NCBI GenBank assembly: GCA_018901615.1
Contig: JAHIEN010000022.1
Location: 1 to 5,700, forward strand
Source of the DNA: Candidatus Omnitrophota bacterium
GTDB lineage: Bacteria; Omnitrophota; Gorgyraeia; Gorgyraeales; Gorgyraeaceae
DNA: 5,700 nt
Reading direction: 5' to 3'
The notes below the pieces were generated by a model, which worked only from the letters and a program-made list of their open reading frames with translations, was not told where the DNA came from and ran no database searches. The position numbers and the translations under genes are program-made. Positions within the stretch are counted from its first letter, which is position 1. Every line of letters starts with the position of its first letter. Of the stretch, positions 1 through 5,330 are shown one piece after another.

Positions 1-30
1 CGAGATGTTGAAGTAAAATAACAATCTTAT

Positions 31-58
31 TTGTAAAATCCGCGTAATCAGGTATATT
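31..58 (+). promoter_or_regulatory. Weak candidate promoter for the LacI-family gene
   Basis: TTGTAA (31-36) and TATATT (53-58) are separated by 16 nt and resemble sigma-70 -35 and -10 elements, with 4/6 and 5/6 matches. They lie about 55 nt upstream of the regulator's start codon, in AT-rich DNA where such matches arise easily by chance. Apart from the imperfect repeat TTGTAAAA / ATTTGCAA (31-38 / 56-63), no clear operator palindrome was found. Low confidence. Confidence 0.25.
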
Positions 59-113
59 TGCAATAGGGCATATAAGATATGTGAGGTCGCTTTAAAAATA
101 AGGATATTAATGA

Positions 114-1115
114 ATGAATAAGATAATTAATATAAGGGACGTGGCCAGAGAGGCAGGTGTTTCGATAGCGACAGTTTCAAGGGTAATGAACAAGCTGCCC
201 TCAGTGACAAGGTCTAACAAGGCCAGGGTTGAAGCTGCGGTAAAAAAACTTAAATTCAAACCCAATGTTAGCGCGCAGCGCCTGGCATCCAAGCGCAATA
301 ACGCCATAGGCCTTGTGATACCTAGATACGCTGATATATTCCATTCATTTTATGCCCTTCAGATCCTGCAGGGCACAGGCCTGGCTGTTGAAAGATTAAA
401 GTTGGACCTTTTACTGCATATTACCAGCGGAGAGAGTTTTCTCAATATATCTGCCGTAGAAGGCGTATTGTTTTCAGATATCATAGGTAATGAGGAGCAG
501 GTAGACACTGTCCTGGAAAAAGAAGTGCCGTGCGTTATCATGAATTATCTGACAAAAGACCTTCCTGTCTCATGCGTGTCTATAGATAATTTTAACGCCG
601 CGTTTACAGCCACGGAATATCTTATAAAACTCGGGCATTCCAGGGTGGCCGCTATTACAGGCGAATTAAAGTCCCAGGTAGCTATAGACAGGCTGGACGG
701 TTATGTAAAGGCCCTGGAAAAAAATAATATAGAGAAGAAAAGTGATTATGTTAAATATGGAGATTTCGGAAGGGATTCAGCTATAAAAGCGACAAAGGAA
801 CTTTTAAAATTAAAGACATGCCCGACCGCTATATTTGCCGCAAGCGATGAGATGGCGGTTGGCGCAATACAGGTTTGTATGGAAAGCGGGGTCAATGTGC
901 CCAGGGATATGTCTGTCATAGGTTTTGACGATAACCCCCTGGCGCTGGGTTTTTCCCCTATAGCTGTTACCACTATGAGACAACCGCTTCATGAAATGGC
1001 GACAGTGGCCACAGAGACTCTGCAGAAAATTATAACAGGAAAGAGTAAGGGCAATAAAAAGATAATCCTGCCGGCTGAACTCATAGAACGCAATTCCTGC
1101 CAATCGTTAACCTGA
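114..1115 (+). CDS. LacI/GalR-family transcriptional regulator
   Basis: This is a DNA-binding repressor or activator of the LacI family, acting in the cytoplasm as a dimer or tetramer. The N-terminus holds the family helix-turn-helix (residues about 6-26, RDVAREAGVSIATVSRVMN). A hinge helix follows around residues 52-61, where QRLASKR carries the Leu-Ala pair that usually inserts into the minor groove. Residues about 63-325 form the periplasmic-binding-protein-like effector domain, with SIDN (157-160), DRLDGY (192-197), VIGFDD (268-273) and the typical C-terminal LPAELIERNSC. The length of 333 aa is normal for the family. The ATG at 114 is preceded by AAGGA (100-104), 9 nt away, and directly starts the usual HTH. 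The effector cannot be read from the sequence; relatives mostly bind sugars or nucleobases. It sits in front of the biotin operon, but that operon has its own promoter with a BirA-like operator, so its target may lie elsewhere. Confidence 0.93.
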   Translation: MNKIINIRDVAREAGVSIATVSRVMNKLPSVTRSNKARVEAAVKKLKFKPNVSAQRLASKRNNAIGLVIPRYADIFHSFYALQILQGTGLAVERLKLDLLLHITSGESFLNISAVEGVLFSDIIGNEEQVDTVLEKEVPCVIMNYLTKDLPVSCVSIDNFNAAFTATEYLIKLGHSRVAAITGELKSQVAIDRLDGYVKALEKNNIEKKSDYVKYGDFGRDSAIKATKELLKLKTCPTAIFAASDEMAVGAIQVCMESGVNVPRDMSVIGFDDNPLALGFSPIAVTTMRQPLHEMATVATETLQKIITGKSKGNKKIILPAELIERNSCQSLT

Positions 1116-1136
1116 CTTTATGCCGAGGTTGACAAT
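1103..1136. promoter_or_regulatory. Putative BirA operator of the biotin operon
   Basis: ATCGTTAACCT (1103-1113) and AGGTTGACAAT (1126-1136) are inverted repeats, complementary at 9 of 11 positions. The 9-nt half-sites, TCGTTAACC and GGTTGACAA, are 14 nt apart. They resemble the biotin-repressor pattern TTGTWAACC - spacer - GGTTWACAA known from many bacterial bio operons, with one mismatch per half-site. The right half covers the -35 box of the bioB promoter, where repressor binding would block RNA polymerase; the left half overlaps the regulator gene's stop codon. The inference is that biotinoyl-AMP-bound BirA represses the operon when biotin is plentiful. birA itself is not in the window. 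Confidence 0.6.
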
Positions 1137-1156
1137 CTAGATATTCAAGGTAAAAT
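1129..1156 (+). promoter_or_regulatory. Sigma-70-type promoter of the biotin operon
   Basis: A perfect -35 hexamer TTGACA (1129-1134) is followed after 16 nt by TAAAAT (1151-1156, 5/6 to TATAAT). Transcription would start near 1163, giving a leader of about 34 nt before bioB. It lies in the 81-nt gap between the regulator gene and bioB and is the only strong promoter-like sequence I see for the operon. The -35 box is inside the putative BirA operator. Confidence 0.65.
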
Positions 1157-1196
1157 ATGGCTATATGTCTGAAGTTTAGAACCCTTTTAAGAGACT

Positions 1197-2159
1197 ATGA
1201 TTAAGTCTATTCTTGAAGAAATACTTTCCGGAAAAGAACTTGAATTTGATAAGGCAGAGATTCTTCTTGGCGCAGGGCAGGATGATTTACACCTTATTAT
1301 GCGCGCTGCCAATATTATCAGGAAGAGATTTTGCGGCGAGAGAATCGATCTATGCTCTTTGATAAACGCCAAGAGCGGCTTGTGCTCGGAAGATTGTAAG
1401 TTTTGTGCCCAGTCTGTGAGATACAAGACAGGGTGCGAGGTATATTCGCTTGTGAGTGTCGAAGATATGGTCTCTGCGGCCAGACTTGCTAAGAAGCAGG
1501 GCGCTGCGAATTTTTGCATTGTAATAAGCGGGGGAGGCCCTAGCAAAGAAGAATTTGAGAAGATCAAAGAGGCAATAGAGAAAATAAAGACTATCGGGAT
1601 AAAAGTAGATTGTTCTCTTGGCAGCCTTCAGATAGGCATGGTAAAGGAATTAAAATCCCTGGGGATCGACAGGTTTAATCATAATCTCGAAACGTCAAGG
1701 GAATTTTACAAAGATATATGCGCCACACATTCTTACGAGAGCAGGGTTAGCATGGTCGGCATGTTGAAAGATGTAGGGGTAGAGCCATGCTGTGGCGGTA
1801 TAATAGGCCTGGGTGAAAGCCCGAAAGAAAGACTGAACCTGGCGTTTGCGCTAAAGAAGATGGGGATAGGATGTGTCCCTGTAAATATCCTTGATCCTCG
1901 AAAAGGCACACCGCTCGAGTATGTTAAACCTATTGAGCCATTAGAGGCGATTAAGACAATAGCAACTTTCAGGCTGATATTACCGAAGGCAATAATAAAG
2001 GTAGCAGGGGGCAGGGAATCTGGCCTGCGGGATCTGCAGGCAATGGCGTTTATGGCAGGCGCCAATGGCATGATAATAGGAGGATATCTGACTACAAAGG
2101 GCAGGTCTGTAGAAAAGGATCTGCAGATGGTAAAAGATCTGGGGTTTGAGGTCAAATGA
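1197..2159 (+). CDS. bioB: Biotin synthase BioB
   Basis: This radical-SAM enzyme inserts sulfur into dethiobiotin to form biotin, the last step of the pathway, using a [4Fe-4S] and a sacrificial [2Fe-2S] cluster. The radical-SAM cysteines are in the CxxxCxxC motif C63-SED-C67-KF-C70, followed by the BioB signature YKTG (76-79). The [2Fe-2S] ligands align as C107, C139 and C198, with R273 in AGGRESG matching the unusual arginine ligand of E. coli BioB. FNHNLETS (160-167), GGIIGLGE (200-207) and FMAGAN (285-290) are also family hallmarks. At 320 aa it is complete; E. coli BioB is 346 aa, and many bacterial forms are shorter. No good Shine-Dalgarno precedes the ATG (only AAGAG, 3 nt away), but no better start exists: the next Met is at residue 35. 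It is the first gene of the operon, under the promoter and BirA-like site just upstream. Confidence 0.96.
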   Translation: MIKSILEEILSGKELEFDKAEILLGAGQDDLHLIMRAANIIRKRFCGERIDLCSLINAKSGLCSEDCKFCAQSVRYKTGCEVYSLVSVEDMVSAARLAKKQGAANFCIVISGGGPSKEEFEKIKEAIEKIKTIGIKVDCSLGSLQIGMVKELKSLGIDRFNHNLETSREFYKDICATHSYESRVSMVGMLKDVGVEPCCGGIIGLGESPKERLNLAFALKKMGIGCVPVNILDPRKGTPLEYVKPIEPLEAIKTIATFRLILPKAIIKVAGGRESGLRDLQAMAFMAGANGMIIGGYLTTKGRSVEKDLQMVKDLGFEVK

Positions 2160-2204
2160 GGACATGACTTATGAAAATCTTTGATTTACATAAGTCATCT
2201 GTCC
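2160..2204. repeat. Hairpin 1 of the bioB-bioU spacer
   Basis: A perfect 10-bp inverted repeat, ATGACTTATG (2164-2173) / CATAAGTCAT (2189-2198), is extended outward by GGAC (2160-2163) / GTCC (2201-2204) across a 2-nt bulge. It is extended inward by AAATC (2175-2179) / GATTT (2183-2187) across an A/A mismatch, leaving a 3-nt loop. In total about 19 bp pair. It begins one base after the bioB stop codon. No T-run follows, so it is not a standard intrinsic terminator. It could stabilise the bioB 3' end or be a dispersed repeat. Confidence 0.8.
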
Positions 2205-2273
2205 GAATTTGACCCCCACACCAATTGGTTGGAAAGAAACTTATACCTCCCAATTGGTGTGGGGGTTAATTCG
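2204..2273. repeat. Hairpin 2 of the bioB-bioU spacer (17-bp perfect arms)
   Basis: Arms at 2212-2228 and 2250-2266 are exact reverse complements over 17 bp (ACCCCCACACCAATTGG on the left) around a 21-nt loop. Pairing continues outward through a G-T wobble and CGAATT (2204-2209) / AATTCG (2268-2273), giving about 24 bp with one bulged base. Each arm also contains the 8-bp palindrome CCAATTGG. It is the longest inverted repeat in the window and abuts hairpins 1 and 3 without spacing. No T-run follows. Confidence 0.85.
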
Positions 2274-2320
2274 CACAGTAACTTATGTTCGCTCGCTACG
2301 CTCGCTCCATAAGTTACGTG
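2273..2320. repeat. Hairpin 3 of the bioB-bioU spacer, GCGAGC-type loop
   Basis: GTAACTTATG (2278-2287) and CATAAGTTAC (2308-2316 plus flanking base 2307-2316 region) pair perfectly over 10 bp, and GCAC (2273-2276) / GTGC (2317-2320) extend the stem past a bulged A. The 20-nt loop is built from tandem CGCTCGCT units; on the minus strand it reads GGAGCGAGCGTAGCGAGCGA. The arms share ACTTATG / CATAAGT with hairpin 1. It ends 6 nt before the bioU Shine-Dalgarno AAGGAGG (2327-2333), so it may affect ribosome access. Confidence 0.75.
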
Positions 2321-2337
2321 CTCATTAAGGAGGATTT

Positions 2338-3285
2338 ATGAAAGGGATAAAAATCGCTGTTCTAGGCGCTGGTGGTATTGGCAGGGCATGTCTTGATGTC
2401 GCGGCAAAAAAGAAGGAATTAAAAGTTGTCGCTATATGTGATTCTAGCGGATATTTATATTCCGCGAAAGGCATATGCGTAAAAGATTTAAAGAGATTCA
2501 GGCCTTCTAAAGACCCCATAGAAGATATTATAAAATTGAAAGACAAATATGATGGAATATTCGTAGCGCTTCCAAATCTGCCGAATGAATTTATACCCGG
2601 CGTGGTAAAACGCTTTATAAAAGCGGATTATAGCGGGGTCTTTACCTGCGCTCTAAAACGCACAAGCGCGATGAAATTGATGATGAAATTAAGCCCTGAC
2701 CTAAGGAGAAATCAAAACGTATATATAGCCGGGTGCGGCGCGACTCCAGGGCTCTTGTCAGCAGCAGCTGTTTTAGCCGCGCAGTCATTTACAAAGATCG
2801 AGGATGTAAGCATCTGGTGGGGGGTAGGTATCTCAAACTGGGACGCATACAGGTCCACGATCAGAGAAGATATTGCTCATCTGCCAGGCTATACAGTTGA
2901 TAGAGCCAAGAAGATGACTGATAAAGAGGTAGAGCAGCTTTTGAGTAAAAGAGATGGAAAACTTGTTCTTCATGACATGGAGCACGCAGACGACATATTG
3001 CTTAAGAAAGCTGGAGTAGTTGATTTACTGAGCAAGGTCTCTGTGGGAGGCGTGATGGATACGCGGCACGCAAAAAAACCTGTTTCCACAACAATGACCC
3101 TGACTGGCATTACATTTGAAGGCAAACGGTCCAGTCACAAGTTTATACTCGGGGACGAGACATCTATGGCAGCCAATGTAATAGGCCCTGCGCTCGGTTA
3201 TATGAAGCGCGCCATCTGGCTCAAGAAACACAAGATATACGGGATGTTCGGCTCAACGGAATTCATGCCAATGGTGGTGAGGTAA
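2338..3285 (+). CDS. bioU: BioU-like KAPA-to-DAPA converting enzyme (saccharopine dehydrogenase-like oxidoreductase)
   Basis: The N-terminus is a Rossmann fold: a beta strand with GAGGIG (10-15), then VVAICDSSG (30-38), typical of NAD(P)-dependent oxidoreductases of the saccharopine or homoserine dehydrogenase type. The rest has GCGATPG (132-138), HLPGYT (181-186), MEHADD (214-219), VGGVMDTR (236-243), GDETSMAANVIGP (272-284) and a C-terminal FMPMVVR. These blocks resemble, from memory and without alignment, the cyanobacterial enzyme BioU (Synechocystis Slr0355). BioU converts KAPA for the BioD step, with NAD(P)H and CO2/bicarbonate, by donating the side-chain nitrogen of its own Lys124, so each molecule turns over once. 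Here K107 in CALKRTS (104-110) is the best positional candidate. Context is strong: the gene lies between bioB and bioF in a cluster with bioF and bioD but no bioA. The ATG follows AAGGAGG (2327-2333) by 4 nt. At 315 aa it is complete. The alternative is an amino-acid dehydrogenase that happens to be co-transcribed. Confidence 0.78.
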   Translation: MKGIKIAVLGAGGIGRACLDVAAKKKELKVVAICDSSGYLYSAKGICVKDLKRFRPSKDPIEDIIKLKDKYDGIFVALPNLPNEFIPGVVKRFIKADYSGVFTCALKRTSAMKLMMKLSPDLRRNQNVYIAGCGATPGLLSAAAVLAAQSFTKIEDVSIWWGVGISNWDAYRSTIREDIAHLPGYTVDRAKKMTDKEVEQLLSKRDGKLVLHDMEHADDILLKKAGVVDLLSKVSVGGVMDTRHAKKPVSTTMTLTGITFEGKRSSHKFILGDETSMAANVIGPALGYMKRAIWLKKHKIYGMFGSTEFMPMVVR

Positions 3286-3289
3286 ATTT

Positions 3290-3317
3290 TTGTATGGAAT
3301 TTCAAAATTCCATACAA
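3290..3317. repeat. 13-bp perfect inverted repeat after bioU
   Basis: TTGTATGGAATTT (3290-3302) and AAATTCCATACAA (3305-3317) are exact reverse complements separated by CA, making a tight hairpin 4 nt after the bioU stop codon. Neither strand has a T-run after the stem, so intrinsic termination is unlikely; that fits bioF and bioD depending on read-through. It may protect the 3' end of upstream mRNA or belong to the structured spacer that follows. Confidence 0.75.
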
Positions 3318-3365
3318 CTGTAGGGGGTTCGGGGGATTACAGGCAATCCCCCGAGGGGTAACAGT
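3317..3365. repeat. Nested GC-rich hairpin in the bioU-bioF spacer
   Basis: TCGGGGGATT (3329-3338) and AATCCCCCGA (3345-3354) form a perfect 10-bp stem with loop ACAGGC. An outer 5-bp pairing, ACTGT (3317-3321) / ACAGT (3361-3365), encloses it across G-rich internal loops. The outer pairing shares one base with the preceding inverted repeat, so the two abut. Confidence 0.65.
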
Positions 3366-3368
3366 GGA

Positions 3369-3402
3369 GTGATGTGACGAATAGGAACATCACGGAGCGT
3401 CA
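3369..3402. repeat. Small hairpin with a possible pseudoknot
   Basis: GTGATGT (3369-3375) pairs with ACATCAC (3387-3393). Within its loop TGACG (3375-3379) can pair with CGTCA (3398-3402) downstream, which together would make an H-type pseudoknot if the first stem gives up its last pair. Both pairings are visible; whether they form together is inference, as there is no linker base between the first strands of the two stems. Confidence 0.4.
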
Positions 3403-3403
3403 T

Positions 3404-3419
3404 AGGGGCGTAAGCCCCT
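3404..3419. repeat. Short GC hairpin with GTAA tetraloop
   Basis: AGGGGC (3404-3409) and GCCCCT (3414-3419) enclose GTAA, which as RNA is a stable GNRA-type tetraloop. Only two T bases follow, so this is not a convincing terminator. It sits among the other hairpins of the bioU-bioF spacer. Confidence 0.5.
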
Positions 3420-3424
3420 TTGAA

Positions 3425-3479
3425 ACAAGTTCCGAGGAGCACCTGCTGCCTGACGGCAGGAAGCGACGAGGTAACTTGT
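3425..3479. repeat. Hairpin with inserted inner hairpin, just upstream of bioF
   Basis: The outer arms ACAAGTT (3425-3431) and AACTTGT (3473-3479) enclose an inner hairpin CTGCC-TGAC-GGCAG (3446-3459). Removing positions 3441-3459 from the loop joins GGAGC to GAAGCGACGAG, giving GGAGCGAAGCGACGAG, close to other loop sequences in the window. This suggests a 19-nt insertion in a repeat unit. The outer stem ends 7 nt before the bioF start codon. Confidence 0.6.
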
Positions 3480-3486
3480 ATAGATT

Positions 3487-4662
3487 ATGTTTGATTTAAA
3501 CGTATTATTACAGCAGGAAATGGATGGGTTAAAGAAGCTTGGGCTGTTCAGGGAGATGAAAAGAGTCGACTCGGCTCAAGGGCCTGTTGTAAAGATAGAT
3601 GGACGAGAGGTAATACTTCTTTCCTCAAATAATTATCTCGGTTTGGCAACCCATCCTGACGTGATTAAAGCACAGATCGATACTTTGAAAGAATTTGGCG
3701 CAGGCTCTTGCGCGTCCCGCCTTATCTCAGGCAATATGAACCTGCATGAAGAGCTTGAGAAAAAAATAGCGGATTTTAAACATACAGAAAGCGCGATTGT
3801 TTTTCCAACCGGGTATATGGCTAATGCAGGCACGATAAGTTCTCTTGTCGGAAAAGAGGACCTTGTAATATGCGACAAGCTGAATCACGCCAGTATCATT
3901 GACGGCGTTCGGCTAAGCCGCGCAAGGTTCAGGACTTATCCGCATAAAAATCTAAAAAAATTAGAAGATATCCTGAAAAAAGAGGCCGGCTATAAGAAAA
4001 AATTGATTATCACCGACGGTATTTTCAGCATGGATGGAGACATTGCCCCTATCCCAGATTTGATTAAAATCTCTAAAAGATTCAATGCCTTTTTAATGGT
4101 GGATGATGCGCATGCTACAGGCGTCCTTGGTCAGACAGGCAGGGGCACGTGTGAACATTTTAATATAAAGGAGGGCGTGGATATTCAGATGGGAACATTG
4201 AGTAAGGCGCTGGGATGCCTGGGTGGTTTTGTGGCAGGTTCCAGTCCGCTTATAGATTATATACGCAACAAGGCGAGGTCTTTTATATACACCACCGGTC
4301 TGCCGCCCGCAATAGCCGCAGGCTGCATAAAGGCCATAGAGATAATAGAAGAAGATTCGGATTTAAGAAAAAGATTATGGCGGAATGTGGAAAGATTTAA
4401 GGCGGTTTTAAAAGATTTGGATTTTGACACAATGGGGTCAGAGACGCAGATAATACCTGTATTGACCGGAGATATTTCCCGCACAATGAGATCCGCTGAA
4501 AGATTATTTGAAATGGGCGTATTTGCGCCTGGCGTAAGGCCGCCTACAGTACCTAAAAATAAAAGCAGGATAAGGGCTTCTATAATGGCTACACATACGG
4601 ATGAACATATAGATAGAGTTATAGAGGCCTTTAAGAAGTTACGAAATGGAACTATGATATGA
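3487..4662 (+). CDS. bioF: 8-amino-7-oxononanoate synthase BioF
   Basis: This PLP-dependent alpha-oxoamine synthase condenses L-alanine with pimeloyl-CoA or pimeloyl-ACP, releasing CO2 to form KAPA. The PLP-binding lysine is K240 in GTLSKALGCLGG. D206 and H209 in DDAHATG contact the pyridine ring and substrate, and H134 in DKLNHAS stacks on the cofactor, as in E. coli BioF. SSNNYLGLA (46-54), GAGSCASRLISG (71-82) and the glycine-rich TGYMANAGT (108-116) are family motifs. At 391 aa it is full length. The related 2-amino-3-ketobutyrate CoA ligase (Kbl) is hard to separate by motif alone, but flanking bioB, bioU and bioD favour BioF. No Shine-Dalgarno lies at normal distance from the ATG; the nearest, GAGG (3468-3471), is 15 nt away and inside a hairpin, so initiation may be weak or structure-dependent. 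It overlaps bioD by 4 nt (ATGA). Confidence 0.94.
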   Translation: MFDLNVLLQQEMDGLKKLGLFREMKRVDSAQGPVVKIDGREVILLSSNNYLGLATHPDVIKAQIDTLKEFGAGSCASRLISGNMNLHEELEKKIADFKHTESAIVFPTGYMANAGTISSLVGKEDLVICDKLNHASIIDGVRLSRARFRTYPHKNLKKLEDILKKEAGYKKKLIITDGIFSMDGDIAPIPDLIKISKRFNAFLMVDDAHATGVLGQTGRGTCEHFNIKEGVDIQMGTLSKALGCLGGFVAGSSPLIDYIRNKARSFIYTTGLPPAIAAGCIKAIEIIEEDSDLRKRLWRNVERFKAVLKDLDFDTMGSETQIIPVLTGDISRTMRSAERLFEMGVFAPGVRPPTVPKNKSRIRASIMATHTDEHIDRVIEAFKKLRNGTMI

Positions 4663-5330
4663 AAGGATTCTTTATAACAGGGACTGATACAGGCGTTGGA
4701 AAGACAGAAGTCGCGGCTTGCCTGGCAGGGTGTTTTTTGCGTAAAGGATTTAAAGTGGCTGTGATGAAACCAGTGGCAACGGGCGTTAGAAGGACTTGTT
4801 CTGATGCCAGGATTTTAAAAACAGCGGCGCGCTCCAATGCGCCATTAAATCGCATAAACCCCGTGGCATTAAGATATCCATTGGCCCCTCTTACGGCAAA
4901 GAGACTGGAAAAAAAGAAAATAGATTTAAATATTATATGGCGGAACTTCAGGAAGCTAAAGTCTGCCAGCGATGTTGTAATAGTAGAAGGCATTGGCGGG
5001 TTAATGACCCCGATAAAAAAAACAGGGAGAACGGTATTTTATGTGCGCGACATGATATTAAAGATGGGACTGCCTGTTATCCTGGTCACAAGGCCGGACT
5101 TGGGCACAATAAATCATACATTGATGACTATAGGCATGCTAAGGGCCAGAGGCATAAAGATAGCCGGCGTGATAATTAATTATACCAGCCATGTAAAAAA
5201 GGATTTGGCCGTAAAGACAAACCCTTCTGTCATAGAAGAGCTTTCGGGTATAAAGGTCCTGGGGGTCATGTATTATAATAAGGATAGAAAAAGAAGGAGG
5301 ATAAGATGGTCAGGGAAAACAGGGTTCTGA
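4659..5330 (+). CDS. bioD: Dethiobiotin synthetase BioD
   Basis: This ATP-dependent carboxylase-cyclase forms the ureido ring of dethiobiotin from DAPA and CO2. The P-loop GTDTGVGKT (8-16, Lys15) is at the N-terminus. KPVATG (37-42) holds the conserved Lys37, D49 follows, and VEGIGG (109-114) carries the catalytic Glu110. RPDLGTINHT (145-154) is another BioD hallmark, and VIINYT (171-176) corresponds to the base-recognition region. It is 223 aa, normal for the family. The ATG overlaps the bioF stop codon as ATGA, indicating translational coupling. If the upstream gene is BioU, its product is expected to be DAPA already carrying the carbamate that BioD would otherwise form first. The basic C-terminal tail (KDRKRRRIRWSGKTG) is partly encoded by the ribosome-binding site and start of the next gene, so it may be under dual constraint. 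Confidence 0.94.
   Translation: MKGFFITGTDTGVGKTEVAACLAGCFLRKGFKVAVMKPVATGVRRTCSDARILKTAARSNAPLNRINPVALRYPLAPLTAKRLEKKKIDLNIIWRNFRKLKSASDVVIVEGIGGLMTPIKKTGRTVFYVRDMILKMGLPVILVTRPDLGTINHTLMTIGMLRARGIKIAGVIINYTSHVKKDLAVKTNPSVIEELSGIKVLGVMYYNKDRKRRRIRWSGKTGF

Noticed and set aside
1..21. A possible tail of an upstream gene ending in TAA at 19-21 (RDVEVK).
   Set aside because: Seven codons are too few to distinguish from chance; other frames also stop early.
31..63. TTGTAAAA / ATTTGCAA imperfect repeat resembling a second BirA box or an autoregulatory operator.
   Set aside because: Only 6 of 8 positions are complementary, and the half-sites lack the conserved ACC/GGT ends.
1157..1204. A 15-codon leader ORF overlapping the bioB start.
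   Set aside because: Its ATG lies upstream of the expected transcription start near 1163 and it has no ribosome-binding site.
1187..1567. A 126-codon open frame on the minus strand, and a similar one at 1733-2155.
   Set aside because: Both lie opposite bioB, whose catalytic motifs are intact; their translations show no recognisable motif.
2164..2316. A complete MITE with target-site duplication.
   Set aside because: The outer arms are similar, but no direct repeat flanks them, so insertion cannot be shown.
2338..3285. True saccharopine or homoserine dehydrogenase.
   Set aside because: The fold is related, but the operon position without bioA and the C-terminal motifs fit BioU better; alignment is still needed.
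3290..3317. An intrinsic terminator after bioU.
   Set aside because: The stem is AT-rich and no T-run follows on either strand; termination here would also cut off bioF and bioD.
3487..4662. 2-amino-3-ketobutyrate CoA ligase (Kbl).
   Set aside because: It shares all visible catalytic motifs, but the gene lies between biotin genes, is coupled to bioD, and no threonine dehydrogenase gene is nearby.
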